Assembly (NCBI GenBank): GCA_942492625.1
Contig: CALOFM010000021.1
Span: forward strand, 151,992-215,991
DNA: 64,000 bases
Source of the DNA: Thiosymbion sp942492625
GTDB lineage: Bacteria; Pseudomonadota; Gammaproteobacteria; Chromatiales; Chromatiaceae
Reading direction: 5' to 3'
The stretch's first letter is position 1. Every line of letters begins with the position of its first letter. Positions 8,800-17,475 of the stretch are shown here, piece after piece. The translations under genes and the position numbers were made by a program. The notes below the pieces were generated by a model. It was not told the origin of the DNA. It made no database searches and saw nothing but the letters and a program-made list of their open reading frames with translations.

Positions 8800-9036
8800 A
8801 TGAGCAGCGTCGAAGAACGAGTTCAAAAGATCGTGGTCGAGCAACTTGGGGTCAAAGAGGACGAGGTAACTCCAGAGGCATCCTTTGTTGACGATCTGGG
8901 CGCGGACTCCCTGGATACCGTGGAGTTGGTGATGGCCCTGGAAGAGGAGTTCGAGACGGAGATCCCGGACGAGGACGCCGAGAAGATCACGACCGTCCAG
9001 CAGGCTATCGACTACGTCAAACAGCACCTCGGTTGA
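8800..9036 (+). CDS. acpP: Acyl carrier protein
   Basis: Carries growing acyl chains on a 4'-phosphopantetheine arm. A 78-residue acidic protein from the ATG at 8800 (MSSVEERVQKIVVEQLG), with the attachment serine in DDLGADSLDTVELVMALEE. GGAGG (8783-8787) is the ribosome site. An in-frame extension upstream to 8752 is not part of the protein, since it precedes this site. Confidence 0.97.
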   Translation: MSSVEERVQKIVVEQLGVKEDEVTPEASFVDDLGADSLDTVELVMALEEEFETEIPDEDAEKITTVQQAIDYVKQHLG

Positions 9037-9129
9037 AGACGCCTGCAGGCTCGGCAGCGGTGGCCGTCGCTGGGAGACTGCACGGGCGCGGCCGCTTGCA
9101 TTCGGGTTGAACACTAAGAGGGGTACCGC

Positions 9130-10368
9130 ATGACTCGCAGACGCGTCGTGGTCACGGGCGTTGGGATCGTCGCCCCGGTGGGTTTGGATATTCAGTCCGC
9201 GTGGCAGAATATCTTGGCGGGAAAAAGCGGTATCCAACCCATCACCCATTTCGATGTCAAGCCCTTCAGCACCAGGTTCGGCGGGCCCATCTACGGTTTT
9301 GACGCCGAGAAGTACGTCTCTCGAAAGGAAACCCGCAAGATGGACAAGTTCATCCATTACGGGATGGGCGCCGGGATCCAGGCGATCGAGGATGCGAACC
9401 TCGAGATTACGGAGGAGAACCGAAAGCGCATCGGCGTGGCGATCGGATCCGGAATAGGCGGTATCACGGGCATAGAGAACAACTACGAGGCCTACCGCAC
9501 GAGCGGACCGCGTAAGATCTCTCCGTTCTTCGTTCCCGCGAACATCGTCAACATGGTGGCCGGGGATCTATCCATCAAATATGGCCTCAAGGGACCTAAC
9601 TACTCCATCGTCTCCGCCTGCGCCACGGCGACTCACAACATCGGTGAGGCGGGCCTGATGATTCGGCATGGATACGTCGACGTCATGGTTGCCGGTGGGG
9701 CGGAGATGGCTACCTCGCCCGTCGGCCTCGGCGGTTTTGCCGCCGCCAGGGCCCTGTCGACCCGCAACGACGATCCGGAGCGCGCGAGCCGCCCGTTCGA
9801 CAAGGATCGAGACGGCTTCGTGCTCAGCGATGGGGCCGGGGTGGTTGTCCTGGAAGAGTACCAGATGGCAAAGGCTCGGGGTGCGGATATCTACGCCGAA
9901 CTCGTCGGTAACGGTATGAACTCGGACGCATACCACATGACCGCACCTTCCGAAGACGGGGCCGGCGCCCGGGACTGCATGCTCCTGGCCCTGGAGGACG
10001 CGGGGATGGATCCGACTTCGGTGGACTACATCAATGCCCACGGCACCTCGACGCCGGCCGGTGATATCGCCGAGACCATGGCAATCAAAGCCGCATTCGG
10101 TGACCACGCCTACAAGCTGGCGGTGAGCTCCACCAAGTCCATGACTGGGCACATGCTCGGAGCTGCGGGTGGCGCGGAGGCCATTTTCAGCCTGCTGGCG
10201 ATCCGCGATCAGGTTGCCCCGCCCACCATCAATTACGAGACACCCGATCCGGAGTGCGATCTCGACTACGTGCCCAATACGGCGCGCGAGATGAAGATAG
10301 ACGTAGCCCTTTCCAACTCCTTCGGCTTCGGCGGCACCAACGGTACAGTCATCTTTTGCCGGGTTTGA
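9130..10368 (+). CDS. fabF: 3-oxoacyl-ACP synthase II
   Basis: Elongating beta-ketoacyl-ACP synthase. The 412 residues have the Cys-His-His triad: Cys164 in VSACATATHN, His304 in NAHGTSTPAGD and His341 in KSMTGHMLGAAGG. The C-terminal NSFGFGGTNGT is intact. It follows acpP by 93 bases with AGAGGGG before the ATG. Confidence 0.96.
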   Translation: MTRRRVVVTGVGIVAPVGLDIQSAWQNILAGKSGIQPITHFDVKPFSTRFGGPIYGFDAEKYVSRKETRKMDKFIHYGMGAGIQAIEDANLEITEENRKRIGVAIGSGIGGITGIENNYEAYRTSGPRKISPFFVPANIVNMVAGDLSIKYGLKGPNYSIVSACATATHNIGEAGLMIRHGYVDVMVAGGAEMATSPVGLGGFAAARALSTRNDDPERASRPFDKDRDGFVLSDGAGVVVLEEYQMAKARGADIYAELVGNGMNSDAYHMTAPSEDGAGARDCMLLALEDAGMDPTSVDYINAHGTSTPAGDIAETMAIKAAFGDHAYKLAVSSTKSMTGHMLGAAGGAEAIFSLLAIRDQVAPPTINYETPDPECDLDYVPNTAREMKIDVALSNSFGFGGTNGTVIFCRV

Positions 10369-10504
10369 AGGCGCACTGAAACGCCCGGATCCGCGCTGCA
10401 TGCGCCGCTGCGAAGGCTCGTCACCTGCAGTATGCGGCAGCCGGGCACAGAAGGCGTGAGAAGCTTGGCCCCGGGTTACCAGCCGCAACCGGGGCCGCAA
10501 CCCC

Positions 10505-11347
10505 ATGATCCCGACACTGATTGACGGCGTCGAGACCGACCGTCTCGCCGTCACCGACCGCGGTCTGCAGTACGGCGACGGATTGTTCGAGACAATCGCC
10601 GTACGTGATGGCGGTCTCTGCCTCTGGTACGAGCATTTCTCCCGCCTATCCCGCGGTGCCGACCGTCTCGGTATTCCCTGCCCGCCGGAGGAGCTGCTTC
10701 TTCGCGATTGCGCTCGGTTGACCGTAGGTGCCTCAGCCGCCGTTCTGAAGATCGTCTTGACCCGCGGTAGCGGCGGGCGAGGCTATCGTCCACCCGAGTC
10801 CCCACACCCCACGCGCATCCTGAGCCTTCATCCCTGGCCGGACTACCCGAGGCGTTGGTTGGAGCGGGGAGTCGCCGTTACCTTTTGCCGTACCTCCCTC
10901 GGGGTGAATCCGTTCCTGGCCGGCCTCAAGCATTTGAACCGGCTCGAGCAGGTTATGGCCCGGTCCGAGTGGTGGGACCAGGGTATTGCCGAAGGGCTCA
11001 TGCAGGATGGAACGGGCCGGGTCATCGGCGGTACCATGTCCAACCTGTTCCTGGTTGGAGAAGGCCGTCTTCTCACTCCCCGGCTGGATACCTGTGGCAT
11101 CGCCGGGACCGTGCGGGATCTGGTGCTGCGCATGGCCGGCTCGTTCGGCATCGAGACTGTGGAATCGGACCTCCGACAGGCGGACGTCGCCTCTGCCAGC
11201 GGGCTGTTTCTGACCAACGCCCTGATCGGCGTTTGGCCTGTGCAGCGCCTGGGAGAGCAATCGATGAGCCTGGAACCGCTACCCGCCGGGCTGATTACCG
11301 CCGTGCGCAAGGTGGCTTGGACCCCTGAAGAGGGAAGGAGAAACTGA
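10505..11347 (+). CDS. pabC: Aminodeoxychorismate lyase
   Basis: PLP enzyme releasing pyruvate from 4-amino-4-deoxychorismate to give p-aminobenzoate for folate. The 280 residues belong to the class IV aminotransferase fold, with YGDGLFETI near residue 23, the PLP lysine Lys142 in FLAGLKHLNRLEQV, and GTMSNLFLV. The stop overlaps the mltG start (TGATG), a common arrangement in this operon. Confidence 0.92.
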   Translation: MIPTLIDGVETDRLAVTDRGLQYGDGLFETIAVRDGGLCLWYEHFSRLSRGADRLGIPCPPEELLLRDCARLTVGASAAVLKIVLTRGSGGRGYRPPESPHPTRILSLHPWPDYPRRWLERGVAVTFCRTSLGVNPFLAGLKHLNRLEQVMARSEWWDQGIAEGLMQDGTGRVIGGTMSNLFLVGEGRLLTPRLDTCGIAGTVRDLVLRMAGSFGIETVESDLRQADVASASGLFLTNALIGVWPVQRLGEQSMSLEPLPAGLITAVRKVAWTPEEGRRN

Positions 11348-12345
11348 TGCGGGCGCTGTTGGTTATCGTCCTCGGGATCGCTCTGGTCGCGGGCGGTGTT
11401 TGGATGCAGTACCAAGACTTTTTGTCCACGCCAATCGAGCTGGGTGAAGACAGCCTGTTACTGGAGGTCGAGCGCGGGACTGCTCTGCGCGGTCTGAGCG
11501 AAGAGCTCACTGAACGGGGCCTGCTGGACCACCCTTACTTCTTCATGGCCATGGCCTATCTCACCGACAATGTCACCCGCCTGAAGGCCGGCGAGTTCGA
11601 GATCCCGAACGGCGTCACCCCCCCGCAGCTGCTCGAACTGCTGACCTCGGGCAAGGTGGTGCAGCGCGCATTCACGTTTGTGGAGGGCTGGACCTACCGC
11701 GATGCCCTTGCGGCGGTGGCAAAGGACGAGCGCTTCGAGAAAGTACTCGGCGAAGCTCCCTCCGGGGAGATGATCATGGCCAGTCTCGGGCACCCGGGGG
11801 AGCATCCCGAGGGGCGCTTCTTCCCCGAGACCTATCACTTCTCCAAGGGCACCAGCGAACTGGAGATCCTGCGGCGATCCTTTGACACCATGGAGCGGGT
11901 ACTGAAAGAGGAATGGGGGAAGCGTGAGGACGGACTGCCCTTAAAGAGCCCTTACGAGGCACTTATCCTGGCGTCCATCGTCGAGAAAGAGACCGGATTG
12001 GCCACCGAGCGCCCGACCATCGCCGGTGTGTTCATCCGCCGCCTGAACCAAGGGATGATGCTGCAGACAGACCCTACGGTCATCTACGGCCTGGGAGATG
12101 CGTTCGATGGCGATCTCACCCGCGCCCACCTGCGCGGCGACACGCCCTACAACACCTACGTCCACCAAGGCCTGCCGCCAACGCCCATAGCCCTGCCGGG
12201 ACGCGAGGCCATTCACGCGGTCCTTCACCCGGAGGAGGGTGACAGCCTCTACTTCGTGGCCAAGGGGGATGGCAGTCACCATTTCTCGACGACTCTGAAA
12301 GAGCACAACGAGGCGGTTCGGCGCTATCAGCTCGGCAAGCGTTAA
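11347..12345 (+). CDS. mltG: Endolytic murein transglycosylase MltG
   Basis: Inner-membrane enzyme that cuts nascent glycan strands and sets their length. The N-terminal membrane anchor (about residues 3-20) is followed by a LysM-like region and the YceG catalytic domain, with Glu213 in ASIVEKETG as the likely catalytic residue. LQTDPTVIYG and YNTYVHQGLPPTPI are also typical. 332 residues is a normal length. It is followed three bases later by tmk. Confidence 0.94.
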   Translation: MRALLVIVLGIALVAGGVWMQYQDFLSTPIELGEDSLLLEVERGTALRGLSEELTERGLLDHPYFFMAMAYLTDNVTRLKAGEFEIPNGVTPPQLLELLTSGKVVQRAFTFVEGWTYRDALAAVAKDERFEKVLGEAPSGEMIMASLGHPGEHPEGRFFPETYHFSKGTSELEILRRSFDTMERVLKEEWGKREDGLPLKSPYEALILASIVEKETGLATERPTIAGVFIRRLNQGMMLQTDPTVIYGLGDAFDGDLTRAHLRGDTPYNTYVHQGLPPTPIALPGREAIHAVLHPEEGDSLYFVAKGDGSHHFSTTLKEHNEAVRRYQLGKR

Positions 12346-12348
12346 GCC

Positions 12349-12987
12349 ATGATGGAAGCAGGCAAGCTCATCACCCTGGAGGGCATCGAAGGTGCGGGGA
12401 AGTCCACCCAGTTGGCGGTCGTACAGGGCTGCCTGGAGGAACGGGGTATCCGGGTCATCACTACCAGGGAGCCCGGCGGATCTCCCATCGGTGAGCGCAT
12501 TCGAGCGCTACTGCTCGATCCTCATAGCAAGGGGATGGCGACGGACACCGAGCTCCTGCTCATGTTTGCCGCCCGTGCCGAGCACATCGCGCAAAAGATT
12601 CGCCCGGCACTGCAGCAGGGGACCTGGGTGCTCTGCGACCGCTTTACCGATGCCACCTACGCCTATCAAGGGGGTGGGCGAGGGGTTGATGTGCAACGAG
12701 TCTCGCTGCTCGAAGACTATGTCCTGGGGTTACTGCGTCCGGACTTGACCCTGCTGTTCGATCTGCCCGTGGCGTCCGGACTCTCGCGTGCCGGAAAGCG
12801 CTCCGCTCCCGATCGCTTCGAGTCGGAGACCCTGCGCTTCTTCGAGGACGTGCGCGCTGCCTACCTGGCGATCGCCGAGTCGCAGCCCAACAGGGTGCGG
12901 GTGATCGACGCCGATGCGCAGCTCGCTCGGGTATCCGAGTCGGTACGCCGGCAGGTCGAGGCCTTCATCGACGGGTCGGATCTTTGA
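12349..12987 (+). CDS. tmk: Thymidylate kinase
   Basis: Phosphorylates dTMP to dTDP. The 212-residue protein has the P-loop EGIEGAGKST (residues 10-19), the TREPGG loop, the CDRFTDATYAYQGGGRG substrate region and a LID region around RAGKRSAPDRFE. The start is the first of two ATGs (12349 or 12352). Its end overlaps the holB start by four bases. Confidence 0.95.
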   Translation: MMEAGKLITLEGIEGAGKSTQLAVVQGCLEERGIRVITTREPGGSPIGERIRALLLDPHSKGMATDTELLLMFAARAEHIAQKIRPALQQGTWVLCDRFTDATYAYQGGGRGVDVQRVSLLEDYVLGLLRPDLTLLFDLPVASGLSRAGKRSAPDRFESETLRFFEDVRAAYLAIAESQPNRVRVIDADAQLARVSESVRRQVEAFIDGSDL

Positions 12988-14015
12988 GCGGGCAAGTGCA
13001 ACCGGATGCGCTCCTGCCCTGGCATAGGTCCTGCTGGGAGACCATTGAGCGCGCGCGGCGGGCAGACCGCCTGCCTCATGCCCTTCTTGTCACCGGTCCC
13101 TTCGGTGTAGGTAAACGCCGCTTGGTCGCAGTGCTCGCCCACTCTCTACTGTGCTCCGGGCCGGATGAGCGCGGACTTGCCTGTGGCGATTGCCGGGAGT
13201 GCGAGCTGCTCGCCGCCGGCACACACCCGGATTACAAGAAGATCGGCCCCGATCCCGAGAGCAAGTCCGACGAGATCAAGGTGGATGCCGTTCGTCGTCT
13301 CGCCGCGTCCGACGCCCTGACCGCCCACCGGGGCGGCAGCAAGGTGATTGTCCTGGACCCGGCGCAGAATATGAACGTGAGCGCCGCCAATAGCCTGTTA
13401 AAGACCCTGGAGGAGCCGTCTGCCGGAACGCTCCTCTGTCTCGTCTGCGAGCAGCCGGGCCGTCTTCCGGCTACGATTCGCAGCCGGTGCCAAGAGCTGA
13501 AGATCCCCATCCCCCTGGAGTCCGAGGCGTTGGCTTGGTTGCGCGGGCAAACTGACTCCACCCAGGCATCGTCCCTGCTTCGCCTTGCCCATGGTGCACC
13601 CCTCGCAGCGCTGCTTCTGGCCGATGAGGCCCGTATGTCTCTGCGCGAGAAGGTCTTCGGCGGCTTCTCAGAGATCGCCCGGGGTGCTCGGGATCCGATC
13701 GGAGAGGCAACGGCTTGGAACAAGCGGGAGCCGGCTGTACTATTGGACTGGCTCAGCGGATGGATTTGCGACTTGCTGCGGATTGCTAGCGGCCACCCGA
13801 CCCCCCTACTGACCAATGCGGACAAGCGCGAGACACTGTGTGCCTTGGCCCATGGGCTCGATCCAGCGGAGGGGCATCGCTATCTGCAAAAGGTCCTACA
13901 GGCACGTTCGAGCGAGGACAGCTCGGTCAACAGGCTGCTTTTGTACGAGTGCTTACTGGTCGAATGGGCGAGGATCGCCGGGCGCCGCAACAGAACCGTC
14001 GGAAAAAGAGGGTAG
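12984..14015 (+). CDS. holB: DNA polymerase III delta' subunit
   Basis: Clamp-loader subunit. It starts at a TTG overlapping the tmk stop. The 343 residues include the P-loop TGPFGVGKRR (Lys44), the zinc cysteines (Cys57, 67, 70, 73) and the AAA+ sequences NSLLKTLEEPS and TIRSRCQ. Both the P-loop context and the sensor region are those of delta' rather than DnaX. Context tmk-holB-pilZ-tatD agrees. Confidence 0.92.
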   Translation: MSGQVQPDALLPWHRSCWETIERARRADRLPHALLVTGPFGVGKRRLVAVLAHSLLCSGPDERGLACGDCRECELLAAGTHPDYKKIGPDPESKSDEIKVDAVRRLAASDALTAHRGGSKVIVLDPAQNMNVSAANSLLKTLEEPSAGTLLCLVCEQPGRLPATIRSRCQELKIPIPLESEALAWLRGQTDSTQASSLLRLAHGAPLAALLLADEARMSLREKVFGGFSEIARGARDPIGEATAWNKREPAVLLDWLSGWICDLLRIASGHPTPLLTNADKRETLCALAHGLDPAEGHRYLQKVLQARSSEDSSVNRLLLYECLLVEWARIAGRRNRTVGKRG

Positions 14016-14023
14016 AGACCATA

Positions 14024-14380
14024 GTGGAAACAAGGGTACCCAGCGAGCAACAACGCATACTCAGCTTCGTCATCAAGGACAAGACCGCCCTTTACGCGGC
14101 ATTCATGCCTTTCGTGAAGAACGGGGGTCTGTTCATACCGACCAGTAAAAGATATCAGTTGGGAGACGAGATCTTTCTCCTGCTGCGCCTGATGGATGAG
14201 CCCGAGCGTATCCCGGTGGCTGGCAAGGTCGTCTGGGTCACGCCCGCGGGCGCGGAGGGAAATCGTGCCGTGGGAGTGGGCATCCAGTTCAGCGATCAAG
14301 ACAAGGGCGTCGCCCGCCGCAAGATCGAGGATTACCTTGCCGGAATGCTCGCTTCGGAGCGTCCGACCCATACCATGTGA
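14024..14380 (+). CDS. pilZ: Type IV pilus PilZ-domain protein
   Basis: Founding-type PilZ, needed for type IV pilus biogenesis. From the GTG at 14024 the product is 118 residues, the same length as P. aeruginosa PilZ, and shares LSFVIKDKTALYAAFMPF, KNGGLFIPT, MDEPERIPVAGKVVWVTP and the end SERPTHTM. The N-terminal RxxxR c-di-GMP motif is absent, as in that PilZ, which acts through FimX and PilB. It follows holB by 8 bases, with tatD next. Confidence 0.92.
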   Translation: METRVPSEQQRILSFVIKDKTALYAAFMPFVKNGGLFIPTSKRYQLGDEIFLLLRLMDEPERIPVAGKVVWVTPAGAEGNRAVGVGIQFSDQDKGVARRKIEDYLAGMLASERPTHTM

Positions 14381-14396
14381 TCTTGGATGCCGCCAG

Positions 14397-15182
14397 ATGT
14401 TCGTTGACTCCCACTGTCATCTCGACCGCGTCAATCTGAAACCTTACGGCGGTGATTTCCGTCGCTTTATGGAGGAGACGGCTGCCGCCGGGGTGGAACG
14501 CATGCTCTGCGTTAGTATCGACCTGGAGCACTATCCCGAGATGCGGGACTTGGTCGATCCTTATTCCAATGTTTCTGTATCCGTGGGTGTTCATCCCAAC
14601 GAGCAGCATCGCCGTGACCCGGCTCCGGAAGACCTGGTGGAGCTTGCGCAGGACCCGCGCAATGTGGCCATCGGCGAGACCGGCCTGGACTACTACCGGA
14701 GCGAGGGCGATCTCCACTGGCAGCACCAAAGGTTCCGTAACCATATCGCGGCTGCCAGGGCCTGCGGCAAACCTCTGATCGTACACACCAGGGACGCGCG
14801 CGAAGACACGATCCGGATCATGCAGGAGGAGGGCGCCCGCGACGCCGGCGGCGTGCTGCACTGCTTCACCGAGAGCTGGGAGATGGCGAGCCGGGCCCTG
14901 GACCTGGGCTTCTATATCTCCTTCTCCGGAATCGTGACCTTCAAGACCGCGGACGAGCTGCGGGATGTGGCCGCCCGGGTGCCGCTGGACCGGATATTGA
15001 TCGAGACCGACTGCCCCTATCTAACGCCGGTGCCGTTCCGCGGCAAGCCGAATGAGCCCAAGTTCGTATCGGGTGTCGCCGAGTGTATCGCAGAGCTGCG
15101 GGGCATGAGCGTCGATGAGCTCGCTGCCGTCACGCGCGGCAATTTTTTTCGCCTTTTTCCGGAAGCAGCGCCTGCCGGTTGA
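14397..15182 (+). CDS. tatD: TatD-family metal-dependent DNase
   Basis: TIM-barrel metallohydrolase (YcfH/TatD). From the ATG at 14397 the product is 261 residues with the metal-binding DSHCHLD (residues 4-10), GETGLDYY, VHTRDA, LHCFTES and ETDCPYLTP. The open frame extends further left but overlaps pilZ; the ATG at 14397 gives the family N-terminus. Confidence 0.93.
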   Translation: MFVDSHCHLDRVNLKPYGGDFRRFMEETAAAGVERMLCVSIDLEHYPEMRDLVDPYSNVSVSVGVHPNEQHRRDPAPEDLVELAQDPRNVAIGETGLDYYRSEGDLHWQHQRFRNHIAAARACGKPLIVHTRDAREDTIRIMQEEGARDAGGVLHCFTESWEMASRALDLGFYISFSGIVTFKTADELRDVAARVPLDRILIETDCPYLTPVPFRGKPNEPKFVSGVAECIAELRGMSVDELAAVTRGNFFRLFPEAAPAG

Positions 15183-15232
15183 GATGGAGGCGGAGCTGAT
15201 CCAGCCGGTTCCTTGAGAGTTCCACCGGCGTA

Positions 15233-16777
15233 TTACTCGTTCGGGTCTTTGCCGCCACAGGGGTTGTAGCCACTCCCGTTGCCTGCGTTCCTTTTCAGTC
15301 CCTCCGTGAGACCATCGCGCAGGGTCCGCAGCACCTTGACCCGGGCGTAGGGCTTGTCGTCCCCCTCCACCAGCGTCCAGGGCGCGTACTCGGTGCTGGT
15401 GTGGGCCACCATCGCGTTGACAGCGGCCTTGTACTCGGGCCACTTCTCTCGGTTGCGCCAGTCCTCCTCGGTGATCTTGAAGCGCTTGTAGGGCACCCTC
15501 TCACGGTCCTCGAAGCGGCGCAGCTGCTCTTCCTGGCTCACCTGGAGCCAGAATTTGAGCAGGATGGTGCCGCTCTCGGTGAGCTGCTCCTCGAACTGGT
15601 TGATCTCCGCGTAGGCACGGCGCCACTCCGCATCCTTGGCGAAGCCCTCCACGCGCTCAACCAGCACGCGTCCGTACCAGGAGCGGTCGTAGATGGTGAT
15701 ATAACCGGCACGGGGAATGTGGCGCCAGAACCGCCACAGGTAGTGATGGGCCTTCTCCTCATCCGTCGGCGCGGCGACGGGGATGGTGCGGTACAGGCGG
15801 GCGTCGATGGCACCGGTGAAACGGCGGATGGCGCCTCCCTTGCCGCCGGCGTCCACCCCCTCGAAGACCAGGACCACGGAGCGCTTCTTCTTGTAGGCCT
15901 CCCAGGCAAGCTCGTTGAGCTCCGCCTGCAGCTCCTTGAGCTGCGGCTTGTACTTCTCGCGCTCCAGAGACTTGGTCAGATCGAGCTGGTCGAGCAGCGT
16001 AATCCGGGCACTCTCCAGGTCCGGCAGCTCCAGGTGGCTGGAGGTGGGAGGCGGCTCCATTGCCGGGGGCTCGCTGAGGCGGACCTTGATGGCGTGCAGC
16101 AGGGTCTTGCCCGCTGTGAGATCCCGGTAGCGCCGGTCGTCCGCCTCGATCAGGAACCAGGGCGAGATACCCCGATCCGTGTGACGAATGACCCGCTCGG
16201 CGAGCCTCTCATAGCGGTCGTAATGATCGCGGAACTTGCCCTTCTTCGGCAGCATCTTCCACCGGCTTCGGTCGTCGCGGGAGAGCTCTTTCAGGCGGTT
16301 CTTCTGATCCTTCTCGGAGAGATGGAACCAGAACTTGACGACCAGCGCGCCGTCGTTGATGAGCATGCGTTCGAAGTCGGCGATTCGAGTGAGCTCCGCA
16401 TCGAGCTCGGCCTCGCTGCACAGCCCGTCGAAGCCACGCTCGATCGGGGCCTGGTACCAGCCACCGAACAGGATCGACAGGTTCCCGCGGGGGGGGAGGG
16501 TGCGCCAGAAGCGCCAATAGCGGGGCCGCTGGCGTTCCTCGTCGGTCTCGTCCCAAAAGGCGAAGGTCTGCACGCCACGGGTGTCCAGCCACTCGTTGAG
16601 CCGGTTGACCACCTCTCCCTTGCCCGCGCCCTCGACGCCGCAGATGAGGACGATCACCGGGATGTCGGTCTGCAGCAGCTCGCGCTGTACCTCCATGAGC
16701 TGCGTGCGCAAGGTCTCCTGCTGCTCTTTGAAGGATGCCTTGTCGACCCTGCGTCCGACCTTGGTTGCCTCAAACAT
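15233..16777 (-). CDS. pap: Polyphosphate:AMP phosphotransferase (two PPK2 domains)
   Basis: Uses polyphosphate to convert AMP to ADP. The 514 residues hold two tandem PPK2 domains, each with a P-loop: GVEGAGKGEV near residue 48 in the first and GVDAGGKGGA near residue 311 in the second. Each is followed by a YWRFWRTLPPRG/YLWRFWRHIPRAG segment, and the second has the lid DRSWYGRVLVERVEGF. This is the class II double-domain architecture. The gene is convergent with tatD, 50 bases away. Confidence 0.92.
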   Translation of the reverse strand: MFEATKVGRRVDKASFKEQQETLRTQLMEVQRELLQTDIPVIVLICGVEGAGKGEVVNRLNEWLDTRGVQTFAFWDETDEERQRPRYWRFWRTLPPRGNLSILFGGWYQAPIERGFDGLCSEAELDAELTRIADFERMLINDGALVVKFWFHLSEKDQKNRLKELSRDDRSRWKMLPKKGKFRDHYDRYERLAERVIRHTDRGISPWFLIEADDRRYRDLTAGKTLLHAIKVRLSEPPAMEPPPTSSHLELPDLESARITLLDQLDLTKSLEREKYKPQLKELQAELNELAWEAYKKKRSVVLVFEGVDAGGKGGAIRRFTGAIDARLYRTIPVAAPTDEEKAHHYLWRFWRHIPRAGYITIYDRSWYGRVLVERVEGFAKDAEWRRAYAEINQFEEQLTESGTILLKFWLQVSQEEQLRRFEDRERVPYKRFKITEEDWRNREKWPEYKAAVNAMVAHTSTEYAPWTLVEGDDKPYARVKVLRTLRDGLTEGLKRNAGNGSGYNPCGGKDPNE

Positions 16778-16863
16778 GGAAGTACCTCATATCGCTAAGT
16801 CTTCGATTTCTCCACCCGCGGGACGAAAGGTAGAATTGCCGGTGTTCTCTGACCGGCCTGCCC

Positions 16864-17280
16864 TTAAGGATACGCGGTTGCATCCACCGGCCGCGGACGA
16901 CCGTCCTTGCCGACGGCCACATAGCAGATCCGGGCTTGGGCGACCTGCTCACGGCTGTCCGGGTCGGATTCGCGTCTCGACCAAGCGCGCACACCGACGG
17001 TCATCGAGGTGGTGCCGACTTCTTCGAGACGGGCGTACAGGTCCACCAGATCCCCGACCAAAACCGGGGCCAGGAAGCGGAACTCCTTTACCGCCACGGT
17101 GGCGACCCGTCCCCTTGCCGCCTGGATGGCGACTGTCCCGCCGGCCATGTCCGCCTGCGACATGACCCAGCCGCCGAAGACGTCGCCGTAGAAATTGGTG
17201 TCCGCCGGCATGGCGACCACCCGGATGGCCAGCCGCCATTTGGTCGGATCGGAGTCTTCGTAGAAGTCTCGATCTTTCAC
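16864..17280 (-). CDS. YciA-like acyl-CoA thioesterase
   Basis: A 138-residue single hot-dog-fold protein with MPADTNFYGDVFGGWVMSQADMAGG, the YciA/acyl-CoA thioester hydrolase signature including the Asn-x-x-Gly-Asp active-site loop. VAVKEFRFLAPVLVGDLVDLYA is also typical. Likely hydrolyses medium or long acyl-CoAs in the cytoplasm. It lies 86 bases upstream of pap on the same strand and may be co-transcribed. Confidence 0.88.
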   Translation of the reverse strand: MKDRDFYEDSDPTKWRLAIRVVAMPADTNFYGDVFGGWVMSQADMAGGTVAIQAARGRVATVAVKEFRFLAPVLVGDLVDLYARLEEVGTTSMTVGVRAWSRRESDPDSREQVAQARICYVAVGKDGRPRPVDATAYP

Positions 17281-17475
17281 GCGTGTCCTTCGTAAAGGCG
17301 TTTCGCGATCTTGCCGTAGTATTTCAAGATACGGGACCGCTGAGCTTTAAACGGGGTCAAAAGGGTACCATAAGAATTTCCCGACGCGTCAGCCGGTTAT
17401 CGGCGGGGCGAGGACGCCGCCGCCACTCGGGTTCCGGCGGACTGCATGAATCGGCTCAATTGCCTCTGAGGTGGC

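Noticed and set aside
15401..16798. 465-codon open frame antisense to the polyphosphate phosphotransferase
   Set aside because: Explained by the opposite-strand gene with two intact PPK2 domains.
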